DNA of 64,000 bases from positions 817,501 through 881,500 of the forward strand of contig JAOTOM010005186.1 of assembly GCA_034440615.1 (NCBI GenBank), given 5' to 3'. Position 1 is the stretch's first letter. Each line of letters opens with the position of its first letter. The position numbers and the translations under genes are program-made. A model generated the notes under the pieces. The model was not told the origin of the DNA and did no database searches. It saw nothing but the letters and a program-made list of their open reading frames with translations. The DNA comes from Ashinkailepas kermadecensis (taxonomy: Eukaryota; Arthropoda; Thecostraca; Neolepadidae). Below are positions 1 through 11,860 of this stretch, one piece after another.

Positions 1-955
1 ACTACGGGCTGTTGCTTAATACCAGAAGTGGATAGGTTAGGGCGAAGAAAAAATACGAGGCGACCAAAGAAATCGGTTTGACATTTGACTTTTGAAATTA
101 GTTCGATTTGATAACATTATAATACGGCACAAGCCACGTCGAATGACACCCACTTAGTGCAAATTGAACTGATAGCGACGAATCGCGTGCACTTCGAATA
201 ATTCAAACCAGCTTTTGACCTTAAGGTTTGACCTTGATATATCCCGGTTTCGAAATGTTACTCGAGGGTTCACCATGGGCTATCGCTTGATAGTGGATCT
301 GGGTAGGCTCGGGGGAAAACGAAAAAAAAAGTGAGGCGACCGAAGAAATCAGCTTGAATTTTGACTCGTCGAGATGATTTCGAATTATCAACTTTCTGAT
401 ACCGCAAAACAAGCGACGTCAAATGACATCAATTTTCTACAAATTGAAGCCATAGCGACGAAACGCGAGGTCATCGAAGAACTCAATCAAACCTGTGACT
501 TTGACATGTCCCGGTTTGAAATGTTACTCGAGTGTTAACCACTGGTTATTGCTTGATACCAGATTTGGATGGGTTTGAGCGAAAACGAAAACAAAATTGA
601 GCGGACCGGATGATCAGCTTGGCCTTGTCCTTGAAAAAGAATTCGATTGCGTAACTTTCTGATAGCGCATAACTAGCCACGTCGAATGACGCCAATTTGA
701 TGGAAATTTATGCGATAGCAACCGAACCTCGCGTTCGGCCGATATCGCTTCAATATCGCCATCTAATAAATCAAGCTAACCCTTTACCTAGAAGGTTCAT
801 CTTGACATATACCGGTTTGAAAGGTTGCACAATGGTTCACCACAGGCTATTGCTTGATACAAGATTTGGGCAGGTTTGAGTGAAAACGACAAAAAAATGG
901 GAGACAACCGAAGAAACCGGTTTGCGTTGGACCTTGAACGTTAAATTGGTAATGT
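1..955. repeat. Diverged satellite, ~3.5 monomers of 270-300 bp
   Basis: Four head-to-tail copies of the same sequence can be aligned by eye. The landmark GGCTRTTGCTTGATACC recurs near 7, 278, 544 and 845, giving monomers of about 271, 266 and 301 bp. Each copy also carries a run of purines after GGTTTGAGYGAAAACG, a GACGTCRAATGAC block and a CCGGTTTGAAATG block. Copies differ by many substitutions and small indels, so this is an old satellite edge or local tandem duplication. No coding frame is conserved among monomers. The array may continue to the left of the window. Confidence 0.8.
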
Positions 956-3900
956 GAGACCTATGTAGTTGCTTCCAGCGAGTTCAGTGCAAGCAGAACC
1001 ATTTGTGGTCATTGATTCGAACGATCATGAACCAGTCGCTGAATGCCGATGCCAATACAAATACGACTCTGGCGAACACGTCGCTGAATACGGGTACGAC
1101 GTTAACCTGACGTACCTGCTTAAGGCTGCCCATGACTCCCCTATATGGTCTTGAAGATACCCAAGGACACCAAGGGCACCCAGTCACGTTTGTTCAAGAT
1201 ATATCAATATATGCGCAGGGGAATGCAACCTATGACCTTCCGATAATGCAAATTTGTTGCCTCGGAAGGCACAATTTTCCACCCAAGCAAAAACACAACT
1301 ATGGTCACGGTTCATGTTATTCAAGAATGGTCTGGAAGCAGACATTTCTAACGTTTGCTGATTTACCATTAGGAGATTTTGTGACGACAGATAGCCTGTG
1401 AAGCCCGTTGATTGGCTAGATCGGCTTCTAGTATTTTGGTGATTCTGTTGCATATATATTTTAATTTGATAAATTATTAAGTAAAATTTTGCGACGATCA
1501 TACTCAGGTAGCTGAGGCTTGGGGGAACTCGGAAAAGATTGAGGGGGACAAATCGCCACTTTGTAGAATTTTTTTTTGGGGGGGGGGTTCCCCCCAGCCT
1601 CCCAGTGGTTACACCCATGGGTTGTTGGATAAATCAATTATAGACTTGGGAATTAAATGTGGTGTTCACCCATGTGTTACCGCTTTAGCGCCTCATGTAA
1701 ATTCCAGAGCTTTGTATTTTTTTCAGACACTTCGAATCCGTAAATACATTTCTACTGAGCAGAGTGGCAGTGGTGCGGCCAGGATATTCCTAGCGAGCCA
1801 TACCAAAGTTATAATGTGACGAAAGAGACAAGGCTTCCCGCGCGCGAAGCTCGTTGAAAATTAGGGTTTTGCTTGGTGACAATCTCAAAATTTATCATTT
1901 CAACCAGTGTATTTTGGGTGCAAAGGTGGGTGAGGGTGGACTACCAAGCACCCGCTTTCGCTACATCTTTGAGGGTGAGAGTAGTTTTGCTGTCTCATCG
2001 AGATATAATGAATAAGGTGTAGCTTGGGACCCCTCCGTCAGGCCAGGGCCCCCTGCAGAGCTTGGGCACCCGTCCTCCACAAAGGATCCTTTCGTACCGG
2101 CTCTGGGCTCTCTCCGACTGTCCGAAGTTCTCCCGCGATTAGGGGTCCTATTCTCGGCTAAGGGCTCTCTGTCGGCTCATGGGCCCTCCTAAACAGTCCA
2201 GGTCATCCTCTGTCACGGTCGGAGGGCCTCTTTTAACAGCTTGACTCTGGTTTAGAACCTGTTGCAAAGGACTACTAGCCAATGACAAGCAGCAAATAAA
2301 CGAACAATTGAGACGCAACGAAGCAAGCAGATCGCTAGGATTTACCTACATGCGCGGTGGCGCAGGAATTATCCCAAAGTTGAGGGCAAGAACCATTTCT
2401 ATGTCGATTCCTTTCATGCAATGCTTATACAGTCAATGTTATCCTCGATCAAAGTTTGGGGAGGTGTCTCTGTCCCCTCCGCTTCCCCCATTTCTTACGC
2501 TGATCCATACACTGAGCCTAAACTTGGTATTCTAAGCCACTCAAAAATGTTTTCACGTCGATAAGAGCTCAATTTCTGTACAAATTAATTTCTTGAATGC
2601 TCTTTTATAAAATATTCCCAGTGATTTCGCACATCGGAGTGAAATATTTGGCTTTCAAAAATTAAAAGAAACGACACCTGAAAGCTAAACGTCGAAATAT
2701 TCAAGCTAAGTATTTTTACAAGATGCAAATTCCCTTATTCCGTCAAACTACCTTTCTTCTACGCATTGGGTAGCGGTAATAAGGGGCGCAATGTTAACAA
2801 CATGCACTATTTCTTGCGGAAATCGGGATGAATCATCCTAATAAATAAGTTGCATGGAAATATTGCTCATACCAGCTATCTCTACTATTAAGTATTATAT
2901 TTGTGCACATATTTAATATATTAATTCATATAAATTATTCGTTATTATCTACCTTTGCTCAGCGGGACATAGTCTCCGCTGCCCATAGAGAAAATCGTGT
3001 GCAGACAGGTTGCATATGACTGGGGAGTGGTGTCTGACGCAAAATATCGCCGACTCAGCCGACTTCTGAGTAGTACTCAGAAGCTGTGCCAAGCCCAAGG
3101 ACGAAAGAAACCAATAACGAAGATTTGTTTTTGCTTCTGCAACCCTCCAATATAAGCCATGTATGACGGAAAATGAAACCAAAGGAAGACAAATGCAAGG
3201 CGTGTACCGCATTACTTATTGCATGGTGCCTATGCTGTTTGCCGGATCTTAACAAAGACGACATCAGGAAAGCTTTCTTGAATATTTATTTCAGTGTATT
3301 AGCGCAAATTGTTTCTTCTAATGCTGTTCCTGGTATAAAGTCAAGTCAGGTCAGGTCAGCTTACATATCATTAAAATGATATTTATATATAACCACCATA
3401 ATATCCAGGAAATTATACTTCTCTCATGAGGCTTTGAAAACTACAACGGGGACCAGACACTCGCTTCACCTACGACAGTGTTCCATTTGACTTGACCTGG
3501 GAGGTCAACCAAAAGAGGTAGATACAAATGGTTCAAGTAGCTCATGAAAGTTAAATGACGGAGGTACGTCATGTCGTATACCTCACCTATTTAATTAGCC
3601 AAGAACAAAAGTTGATTGCATGTCTCAAATGGGGTCTGAAAGCTACGATTTGGCCACCAGGGCGGCGCTGTACGCAATGGTCACCCGACGAGGAGGCGTC
3701 GGCCATCTTTGCTGTGCATTTTGCGTGGGGTTGCCGGGAGTCGGTGTTGGCATGTGGCTTTTATTAGGGTTGCAAGTCATTTAGGCCAAGGATTTCGGAA
3801 ATATTGTGTTGAAGAAAGGTTGTTCATGGGTTACAGTGTGCCAGGAACTCGCCAATTATCGGACTCTGGCCACTAGCTTGGGTAGAACATACGCGTCTGA

Positions 3901-3957
3901 GCTGGCAAGTGCTTTGCTATTGACTGCACGTTACGGTGGTAGCTACTAGGCGCAATT
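956..3957. other. No gene recognised; upstream region of the SAP-like gene
   Basis: Only short frames without family resemblance or matched splice sites were seen here. A homopolymer T/G run lies near 1569-1588. The last few hundred bases before the ATG at 3958 are the natural place for promoter and 5' UTR of the plus-strand gene, but I cannot point to a convincing TATA box or initiator. Confidence 0.4.
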
Positions 3958-4073
3958 ATGGACTTGAATAGTGATAGGGATTTTTATGGGAGTTTCACAA
4001 CACCTCAACTTTCAAGCTTATTAAGGGAAAGGCATGCATCCACAAAGGGCAGGAAGGAAGAGCTGGTCCAGAG
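3958..4073 (+). CDS. First coding exon, SAP-like DNA/RNA-binding motif
   Basis: An ATG at 3958 opens 38 codons plus two bases and ends at a strong donor (GAG|GTAAGAG, GT at 4074). The peptide has the pattern of a SAP motif: after about 15 residues comes TPQLSSLLRERHASTKGRKEELVQR, written here only as its key parts LSSLLRERH and TKGRKEELV, with hydrophobic heptad positions and the conserved Gly-Arg-Lys turn. SAP motifs bind AT-rich DNA or RNA in nuclear proteins. The exon ends in phase 2, whereas the next exon I recognise (6132) starts in phase 0, so at least one exon between them is missing from this annotation. Linking it to the exons at 6132, 7334 and 14607 rests on strand, order and the nuclear-protein character of the last exon; it is inference. 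Confidence 0.6.
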
Positions 4074-4131
4074 GTAAGAGATCTCTACCCACCTACTGTT
4101 AAAAATGTTACAGTTACAGGTCCCCCTGGTG

Positions 4132-4343
4132 CAGTGGTTCCCAACCGGGGAGAAATTTCCCCCTGGGTGGAAATTTCGGTATTTCAGGGGGGAAATTTTG
4201 ATGGGATCCATTACGCATTTGTCTCATTGACGTAAGTGATGTCTTGAGTGACATACAAATATAACTTCAGTTTTTTAAGGGGGAAACGGCAGGTTTGGCC
4301 AGAGGCGAAAGGGGAAATGGACCAAAAAGGTTGGGAACCACCG
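4132..4343. mobile_element. hAT-type MITE, 212 bp
   Basis: Terminal inverted repeats CAGTGGTTCCCAACC (4132-4146) and GGTTGGGAACCACCG (4329-4343) differ at one base. They are flanked by 8-bp direct repeats CCCTGGTG and CTCTAGTG (6 of 8 identical). CAGTGGTT-type ends and 8-bp target duplications are typical of hAT transposons. No transposase is encoded, so the element is non-autonomous. It lies in the first intron of the plus-strand gene. Confidence 0.85.
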
Positions 4344-4351
4344 CTCTAGTG

Positions 4352-6131
4352 GATGTGCAGGTTCCCTGAGAAGTTCCGGTATTCATTTAGCAGGCATCAC
4401 ACATTGGGTGGGGCTGAAACCTAACCCGGCCTGACCAAACCTGACCTAAAGCCTACCCTAAACCCTTAATCTGTACGATAATTTTCCCAAGATGGGGTAC
4501 AATTTCACAAGTGTCAGACCCCCACCCATGATTGGCACATGGAATACCTGTGGGTCACACCAGACATTGCTCCCCCCCCCCAAGACCGGAACATGGAATA
4601 CTAGCAGGCCTCATCAAACATCACTTTCCACCCTGCCTAGTCCAGGAAGGACATTCTTGGCTGGTATCTTGGCACAGCATGGGCCCCCCTCTCTATGAGG
4701 TCACCCCCCCCCTTGACAGCTTTCTGGATCCACTCCTGTGTACAGGACCCACAAGAGATGTGGGCCCCTGGGAGTCAGTGCCCCAAGCAGTGCAGGCTCC
4801 CTGAGAGGTGGGTGTGGGCCCCTAATGGGGCCCATATGAACAACTACCTTGGTAAGGTACCTAGCTCTAGGTAACCAGATACCCACTGCCCAACCTTACC
4901 TGCAATGCAATTTTGGTGAAATTAATTTGACTGAACATAACTTATGGGTGGAACTCAAATTATTAGTTTCAAATTAAGTAGGCTAACAATCCAATCTTAG
5001 CATGTTAGGTATTAGCCATGACAAATTCCTGGCTATGGATTGGGGGTGGGGGGGGGGGGTGCAGATTGGAGTCAATTTCTCACCCTTGGTGTGGATTGGT
5101 GCATATTTTCACTTTGGGCTGATGTGCCCCAGTGAACCTTGTGCCATACTTTCCAGTCTGGACAATAGATAGGTACTTACCTTGGTACCTAATGTGCCTA
5201 GGTACCTTACCAGTGCTTTCCTAAATGGTTCCCACTACGTCTTTTACAGAAAGGCAGTCAAACAATAGTTGTTTTTCAAATCAATTTTCTGCCTTCTTAC
5301 CTTGCAGTCTGCTGGAAACCTGATAGATGGATCACGTTTATGGCAGCCGGGAACCGCACATACACCCATACTTCTGGCTTGCTTCTCCTAATTTCTAGCG
5401 CACTAATGGTAAATATTCCAGCAAACTAGACGTGTCTGAAGTACATTCAACATAATTAAATACGCGCAAACAACATACGCTGCTTACAAAATGTACAATA
5501 GGCTTTTTAAATATAAAGATTCTGCCCTCCCTAACCCACAAAACATAGCGCTTTAGGTTCGCCAAAGAAGGCTGGGTGACCATTGACTCTCAGCGCCATC
5601 TACATCTTTATCAACTTTCAGACCCCATTGACTCCACCCGCTCTGCGATGAATATAAAATTATACGTACTGTGAGGATTAATAAACTCAACTGATTACAA
5701 AACATCGCGTTTCTATGTTGTACTCCTCCAATTTTGTTTGTTCACAAGCCCCTCAATCCTACGACAATTTATTACGCTATCACATCCCATGTGGACAGGG
5801 TTGTTGAATATTTAAATATTTCTGACGGTTATTTGTGGTTCTGTCTGCAAAATTGCGCGAGGTTCAAATATAAACATAAAAGAATTCACAGCGGTTAGTG
5901 AACGCAGAGTTAAATTAAAGCAAATAGAGTAGTGAATGCATATCCGGCGATTATATTAACGTTTGAGGAAGGCACAGCCAGCTGCTTGAAATCACATCGT
6001 CACTTTGGCAGGGAAATAATGCAACATTTCCAATTGATCATTAGCATCCAAGGGAAGTTTTAACATTTATTTCACTTCGTACTGATGCAATTATGTTATC
6101 AATGATATGGCAATAATTCTTTTTTCTTCAG
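4352..6131. other. Intron with no exon assigned
   Basis: This stretch holds C- and G-homopolymer runs (4570-4580, 4706-4715, 5043-5060) and no recognisable protein. A good-looking acceptor (polypyrimidine tract then TTGCAG, ending 5307) is present. The frame needed to accept a phase-2 exon meets a stop a few codons later, so I could not place the missing exon there. Confidence 0.35.
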
Positions 6132-6338
6132 AAAAAAGAAATAGCATTAACAAAACTGGATTCTTCTACTGAAAGTGTCATCAGCTCTGATACTGTCATC
6201 GAGGCGGTTCCGCACAAGCCTCCGGAGCCATCCCAGTCCAACAATGTTGCCAGCATTGCTGTGACACTTATCAATGCCATTGTAAGGCAGGCAACTCTGA
6301 TTGTCGATGAGAAGGAGGCGGAGGCCAGGAAACATTCG
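6132..6338 (+). CDS. Internal coding exon, unknown family
   Basis: The acceptor TTTTTTCTTCAG ends at 6131 and the donor GTGAGA begins at 6339. The 207 bp between them are exactly 69 codons, phase 0 at both ends. The other two frames meet stops quickly. The peptide begins KKEIALTKLDSS, has a Pro-rich stretch (PHKPPEPSQ), then an amphipathic segment (SIAVTLINAIVRQATLIVD) and a charged end (EKEAEARKHS). The middle part could form a helix. I do not recognise the family. Splice quality, exact phase and protein-like composition support a real exon. Its neighbour at 7334 starts in the phase this exon leaves. Confidence 0.7.
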
Positions 6339-7333
6339 GTGAGACCATCGAATTGGAATGAAAAGTAGCATATATATATATATATATATATATCACTAAT
6401 TGATATGGGTAGATAATGAATTATTTATTGAAGGCATTGCGCCTGGAACACCACCCTAGCAACAACTTTTGTCCGATTTGCATTGATTAAAAAACATGCA
6501 ACACCAACTCTTTGGTTTGGCCACATCAGGCTTGCCATTTTCAGCATCAGTTTTGCAAGTGATCTCCCATGCATAGTATGTACCTGGCGTGAAGAAGTCG
6601 GCAAATAGCTGGCACTATACACGGCTTCTTGTCGTCAGAATCAGTAGCTACAACTATCCAATCCATGGATTACCACAAGACAGCTGGGTAATTAATGGCA
6701 TGGAACGTGACAGAGCATTCAATTGAAGTTCGTCCTTTCCGAGTGCGAACTTCAATTGAATGCCCACTTCGAGTTTCAGGATTTGTATGTTACAGTGAAT
6801 TATTTTGTAGCATGAGCATTGATCCATCCTTTGCCGTCCAATTTTGTTAGATGCAAATGCCAACCCGACCAGATTTTCAAGTGCGTCCCCTCGCCCATGC
6901 CCAGACTGACTTTAAAACACATTACTAATAAATACCCACGCAGTGGTGTGTACGTTTATAAACATTTATGTGAAGTAGACCATAGCAGTTATGACACCTC
7001 AAGCATCCATTTATGATGGTATCACCAGCTTTTCCTTAACTTGCATATTTTTGCATGCTGACTATTCAGTGGCACGGAAGTTGTCTCAATTTTGTATAGG
7101 GCTGGGGCGAGTAATTTCGAAGTTTATTCTTTCCATGCAACGTCCATATGATTAATGTTAAGCTCATCCAAAGCTATGGAAGGGTGGCGCGCTTCCCCCT
7201 GGCCTATTGCTCCTTGGTCACTGCAGATGATGGTAATTGTGTATTAATTTGCATGACGTGGCGGAATTTTGAATCTGAGCTTCGTCGTAGATTTTCCATC
7301 TGTCTTTGGGAATATGCTCTTGCATGCCTTCAG
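6339..7333. other. Intron, 995 bp
   Basis: Runs from GTGAGA at 6339 to TTCAG ending at 7333. It contains a (TA)n microsatellite at about 6369-6392. I see no other feature. Confidence 0.6.
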
Positions 7334-7577
7334 ATCAGCATGAAAACATCCGGTGTGAGAAACGACAGTGTTTCCATATCGAAGAAAGCTGATGCGGGGC
7401 CTGGCGAAGTCAGTTCTGAAGATGCCGAAGCTGATGCCAGTGATACCCAGCCGGAGGGCAGCGATGCTGTTTCGGAGGACGCCGAGGAAGATGGTCCGGG
7501 GAAAGGTGGTGAGGACGAGGGCGTGGAGGAAGACGACGACTTCTCGGTTGGGGAAGAGGTTACTTCTCAGTTCTCAG
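7334..7577 (+). CDS. Internal coding exon, highly acidic
   Basis: The acceptor GCCTTCAG ends at 7333 and the donor CAG|GTGAGTC begins at 7578. The exon is 244 bp: 81 codons plus one base (phase 0 in, phase 1 out). After ISMKTSGVRNDSVS the product is dominated by Asp, Glu, Ser and Gly, for example SSEDAEADASD and GVEEDDDFSVGEEV. It looks like a disordered acidic linker of a nuclear or chromatin protein. The single leftover G joins the AC that starts the exon at 14607 to make a GAC codon, so this exon and the long terminal exon are phase-compatible across the retrotransposon-bearing intron. No enzymatic domain is visible. Confidence 0.7.
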
Positions 7578-8070
7578 GTGAGTCAACACTAGAAGTGGAT
7601 AATTTGGCATGTGATATGCTCCTTAAGCACTCAAAGGCTTCACTGTCTGCTGCTCTGCCGCCTTTGGACGTTTTGATGGCAAGACCAGGCCTTCGTGGTG
7701 GAGTGGATTCATCTCCATATCGCATTATATCACATCACATCAATCTAATTCATATCGCATCATATCCAGGCCCGTAGCTGGGTAAAGTCTTCAGATGGAT
7801 ACATGTCTTTTTGTTCCGGATTTGCCACGTGTCCACCCATGTGCTAATTTAATTGGGACACATGGTTGCTTGGAGAGACACAAAACTCCTCAGTGTGTGC
7901 GTGCCCCGTGCGGAACGGGGCACGCGCCTCCAGTGCCCCCTTGTATCCGTCCCTAATCTGAGCTGCCAAAATGGCGCAGTAAGCGGCCAAAGCGCCATTG
8001 AAAGGCTTCGGCATGGCTCTCTGAGCTGGATTCCTGTCAGCTTTACCTGCTGAAGGCTCATCGCCGCATC
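7578..8070. other. Intron segment before the retrotransposon
   Basis: No gene is supported here. A short inverted repeat GCCCCGTGC-GGAA-CGGGGCACG lies near 7901-7926. Confidence 0.4.
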
Positions 8071-8223
8071 CGTTACCGAGCCTGGGTCCGCCACTGACCC
8101 AGGTGGCGCCCGAAGGCGGGTCGCACAATCAGCTGACTGCGCGACCTGCCCGCTGGTCGGGAGAGGAATAAACAGTCTGACCCGAGCACCGTTGAGATAG
8201 GGAGCTTCTGCGTTACCGTGGCA
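8071..8223 (+). repeat. 5' LTR of the older Gypsy element
   Basis: Aligns over its whole length with 13622-13770. It contains GAATAAACAGTC, whose AATAAA could serve as the retroelement poly(A) signal. The terminal TG has decayed to CG. The end is GGCA, against GACA in the 3' copy. The leader directly after it starts TGGTGGCAACGG (8224), a candidate tRNA primer-binding site because it begins with TGG. I could not assign the tRNA. Confidence 0.85.
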
Positions 8224-8282
8224 TGGTGGCAACGGTGGGATTTTGAAGACGGAGCCGGTGAAGATAGCTCTGTGACTTTCCG

Positions 8283-9334
8283 TTGTACGACGGCTCTCAC
8301 GAACGGGACGATTTCTTCATGCAGTGCTCGCGTCTCGCATCGCTTGGTGGCTTGTCTGGGGATCGTCTGTGCTGCGTGATAGCCTCGAGATGCAGGGGAG
8401 CGGCCCTGGCAGTCATCAACTGCCTGGAGGAAGGAGAAGGAACTCTTTCCCTGACAACGATCAAGTCCGTACTCAATGCACATTTTGGGGGAAGCCGTGG
8501 CGTGGAGAGCGCTGTACAAACTCTGGCTACGTGCACGAAGGGCGCCATGACTGTGCAGGAATATGCCTTGAAGATTAAACAGCTGGTGCGGCAGGTGTGT
8601 CCCGTGTTTTTCGCTGAAGACGGCCGCATTAAGAACGCATGTACGCCGTTGTACCAAGATGCCTTGTACCGGCATTTTTTGGGCTGGCGTGTCGGCGAAC
8701 GAAAAACGTCTTCTCTCACGTCTGCGAGCTATAACGTACGACATGTGCGTGACAGAGCTGACGGGAGAAGAGTCTCTGCAGAGGGATGAAACCAATGCGG
8801 TGATGGGTCGTCGAATCCGATCGGCCAGGGCGGAGCCAAGCAAACAAGTTGAGTTCGAGTGTAGAGACTATCGGAGCCGTGGACAGCCAAGCTCTTCGGA
8901 GGATTCCGATGAACCAAACAGCTCTCGTGACCGCTGTCCTGGACGCGGCCGCATGGACTCTCCTACTGGACTCCCCTATTGGACCACCTACATCTCAATC
9001 ACCTGATCGTCGTAGACGGGCGGTCTCACGCCGCCAGCGCTACAAATCGTCATCGCCGCCGGACCCGGTTGGCGACTCCAGATACTACAACTCCTTGACA
9101 GGCTCAGCAGGTGGCGCCACCGACGGCCCGCCATCCTTTCTGGCGGGTGGCGGCAATGTCGGTCCCTCACCATGGTCACCGCGGTCGTCGTCGCCTGGGC
9201 GGAGCAGATCGTGGTCTGTTAATGTTTGGGCATTAGAGCGCCGAGAAGGTACTGTGAGATGCTGGTCATGCACTGGCTACGGGCACGTAAAACGTCAGTG
9301 CCCAAACGAGCACGTGGGCAGACGCATCAGGTAG
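8283..9334 (+). pseudogene. gag remnant with CCHC zinc knuckle
   Basis: The first frame (from 8283) gives a capsid-like segment with features of retrotransposon Gag: helical, Leu-rich, ending near HFLGW around 8690. Coding sense then moves to other frames, so at least two frameshifts are present. The last part (frame from 8849) is Ser/Arg/Pro-rich and ends in a zinc knuckle CWSCTGYGHVKRQC at about 9259-9300, matching CX2CX4HX4C. This is the nucleocapsid signature. The piece is not functional as it stands. Confidence 0.75.
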
Positions 9335-9489
9335 GAGCGGTAGCCCTACCAACTACCAGGGCTTCTATCAATGGCCTTTTGGTCAGTGATTGCTTACTTG
9401 ATACTGGGAGTTAAAAGAGCCTGATAGATAGTTGGCTATTGAAAATAATCGCTCCCGACGCAGGCATAGGCCGTGCTTCTGCGCTCCTT

Positions 9490-9577
9490 TCGGCGTCCGG
9501 CCACGCCATGGAGGCCCTTCGCCGTCCGGCCACGCCATGAAGGCCCTTCGCCGTCCGGCCACGCCATGAAGGCCCTC
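9490..9577. repeat. 29-bp tandem repeat, three copies
   Basis: The unit GCCGTCCGGCCACGCCATGA plus AGGCCCTTC is repeated three times just after the protease motif of the older Gypsy element. It is not seen in other parts of the element and has expanded the spacer between protease and RT. Confidence 0.8.
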
Positions 9578-10527
9578 GGTACTTGCAGTCTGCCCGTTAA
9601 CATTACTGAAAACGGTTGTCACCAGGAGCTGGAGTTTGTGTTCACTGTTGTCGAGGGACTGGCTCACAGTTGTGTTTGGGTGGGATTTTCTGCAAGCAAA
9701 CAATGCAGTACTGGACTGCTCTGTGTCAGGCCAGATTAAGGTTCGGTTGGGAAAGCCTGTACGAGTGCCACCGAGATCTATCTGCTGTCTTTGTGTGAGA
9801 ACCGACAAAGAGTTAACTACTGCTAGTGACTGTGTGATGACAGGTATTCGCTCCGGGCAGGTTGAGGTGACAGACGCTCTATTGCGCCCTTATTCGCCCC
9901 ACGAGATACCACTACGTATACGAAATCGCAGTGACCGATTCGTGACTTTTCACAGACGTGACCTGGTGGGGTATCTGCAGCAATTATATGGCACAGGTGT
10001 CGCGCCGATCGCAAGGGACGGCGGCGCGACCAATGAGACAAACGCTGTCATCAACAGGGACAGTCAGTTTATTGGGATGAGTACGGAGGATATTTGGAAA
10101 AACTTTGAAGTAGGTGAGAAGGTAAGAGGTGCTATACGCGAGATAAAGTAGCATCAATCGTCAATTCATTTCCAGAAGTTTTATCTAGTGGCTACGCCGA
10201 TATCGAGCGCTACAGGGTGTCCCAAGGTAGACCTGGAACTTAAGCAAAGAACTAAGCCAACATTTTCAAAACCATAACAGATACCATGGGCTAACGAAGA
10301 GGCGCTCGAGGAACAGCCAGCAGAATTGCAGGCCAGTGGGGTTATTGCGGTTGGTGAACCCAGTGACTGGTGAGTTTGGTCGGCAAGTCTGCAGGAACCA
10401 AATTTAGGATTGTGCAGGACATGCGCGAGATCAACAAAAGTCTCCTCCCCAAAACGTTTGTGCTACCCAGCACTGATGATTTTCTGCACTCTTTACAGGG
10501 CTGGACTATTGCCACTTCGCTTGCTAT

Positions 10528-10720
10528 CAGGCACGCATTTGGGAGGACGGGTGGTCTAGGGGTTGATGCTCGTCTCCAATCGAAGATTGTGGGTTCGAAT
10601 CTCACCTGTCGCTACTCTTCGCCCGCGACCAATCGGCGTGGAGATTGGCGACGCTATATGACTCAACGGTCGACGTGTCGTAAAACCAATACCAACCAAC
10701 CAACAGGCACGCATTTGGGA
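10528..10720 (+). mobile_element. tRNA-derived SINE with 17-bp target duplication
   Basis: The 17-bp direct repeat CAGGCACGCATTTGGGA (10528-10544 and 10704-10720) brackets a 159-bp insert (10545-10703). The insert starts with a tRNA-like head: box A TGGTCTAGGGGTTGATG and box B GGTTCGAATCT, spaced as in a tRNA gene, so it carries a likely RNA polymerase III promoter. A body follows with ACCAATCGGCGTGG, and it ends in an ACCAACC-type tail. It splits the RT coding region. The RT frames on its two sides are in register across the insert plus one copy of the duplication, so it entered a frame that was open at this point. Confidence 0.9.
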
Positions 10721-11454
10721 ATTTGCAGTTATCAGATGAGTCGAGCAAAATTGGTGCGTTTTACGCACTGGGCAAAACGTACTATCCGCTACGAATGCCG
10801 ATGGGCTGCGCCCAGTCTTCGCATTTCCTGCATGTTGCAATGCACCGCACACTCGGCGACATCCCCGGCGTCAGTATTTATGCCGACGATGTACCGGTAG
10901 CTCCTGACGTCGAGAGCCATCTGAAGCTGTTGCACACCGTGTTCGAAAGACTCAAAAATGCTGGTCTTAAACTAGCTCCAAACAAGTGCAAAATTGGTAT
11001 GACCAAATTGTCATATCTGGGCCACCAGATTACACCTGAAGGTGTTTCTATAGACCCACAAAGGATTAAATGTATCCAGGAGCTCAAGGCGCCAAGAACT
11101 GTGCGGGAAGCTAAGCGCGTATATCTTTGCGTGGTTCAGAAAGTTCGTGCAGTCATTCTCGCACATCTCTACCCCATTAGTGAGACTAGCCAACTCAGAC
11201 TCGTTCTATTGGGATGATGAGCTAGAGTTTGCATTTCGCTCACTCCGGGATCACCTCTTGAGTGACCGCGTGTTGTCATATCCGAAGCGGAACGGGAGGT
11301 TTGTCCTATACACCGACAGTAGCACGGTGCGATCGGGACAGGTTTTGTGCCAGGTTCAAGAGGGAGTCGAACAAGTCATTGCGTTCAATGGTAGCAAGTA
11401 CAATAAGTCCCAACAGAAATGGACCATATATGAACTAGAGGTATTCAGATTTGT

Positions 11455-11860
11455 CGTTCTTTCGGGTGCTGAACGGCCGCTGCGAGTCCGCTCCTCCTGG
11501 CGGTTTCGCCGCGTCGCGTTCGTCGGACCGAAGCGTCGACCTGTTTGGGTGCCCCGGCCCGCGTCACGTATTGCACCAGCCTGTTCCGCTTCCGAGCTGC
11601 GAACGATTAACCGCCGTACAGCCAGCTGGATATGTTTCGGGCCCAATTTTTCCTCCATAATTTTAAAGGGGATTTTGGTTTTTCATTAGATTAAAAAAAA
11701 AATCCCCCTTTAATATATTTTTTTTTTTTTTTAAACATTTTATATTAAAAAAAAAAAAAGGGGGGGAATTATTTTTAAAAAAAAAAAAAATAGGTTTGAA
11801 AAAAAAAAAAAAAAAAAAAAAAAAACATCACGGGTCTCAGGATATTTTATATATATTTGG
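11455..11860. other. Disrupted segment with A/T-rich low complexity in RNase H
   Basis: The RNase H coding sense stops near 11455 and resumes near 11857. In between are about 200 bases of GC-rich sequence unlike RNase H, then 11650-11830 made of poly-A, poly-T and short G runs. This could be an insertion with a long A tail or a poorly resolved stretch of assembly. I cannot tell which. Confidence 0.5.

Noticed and set aside
5284..5400. Missing exon of the SAP-like gene after the acceptor at 5307
   Set aside because: The frame required by the phase-2 donor at 4073 stops within five codons, and no suitable donor follows.
10545..10620. Possible tRNA gene
   Set aside because: A and B boxes are present, but the piece is flanked by a 17-bp target duplication, lacks a proper acceptor stem and continues into a SINE body.
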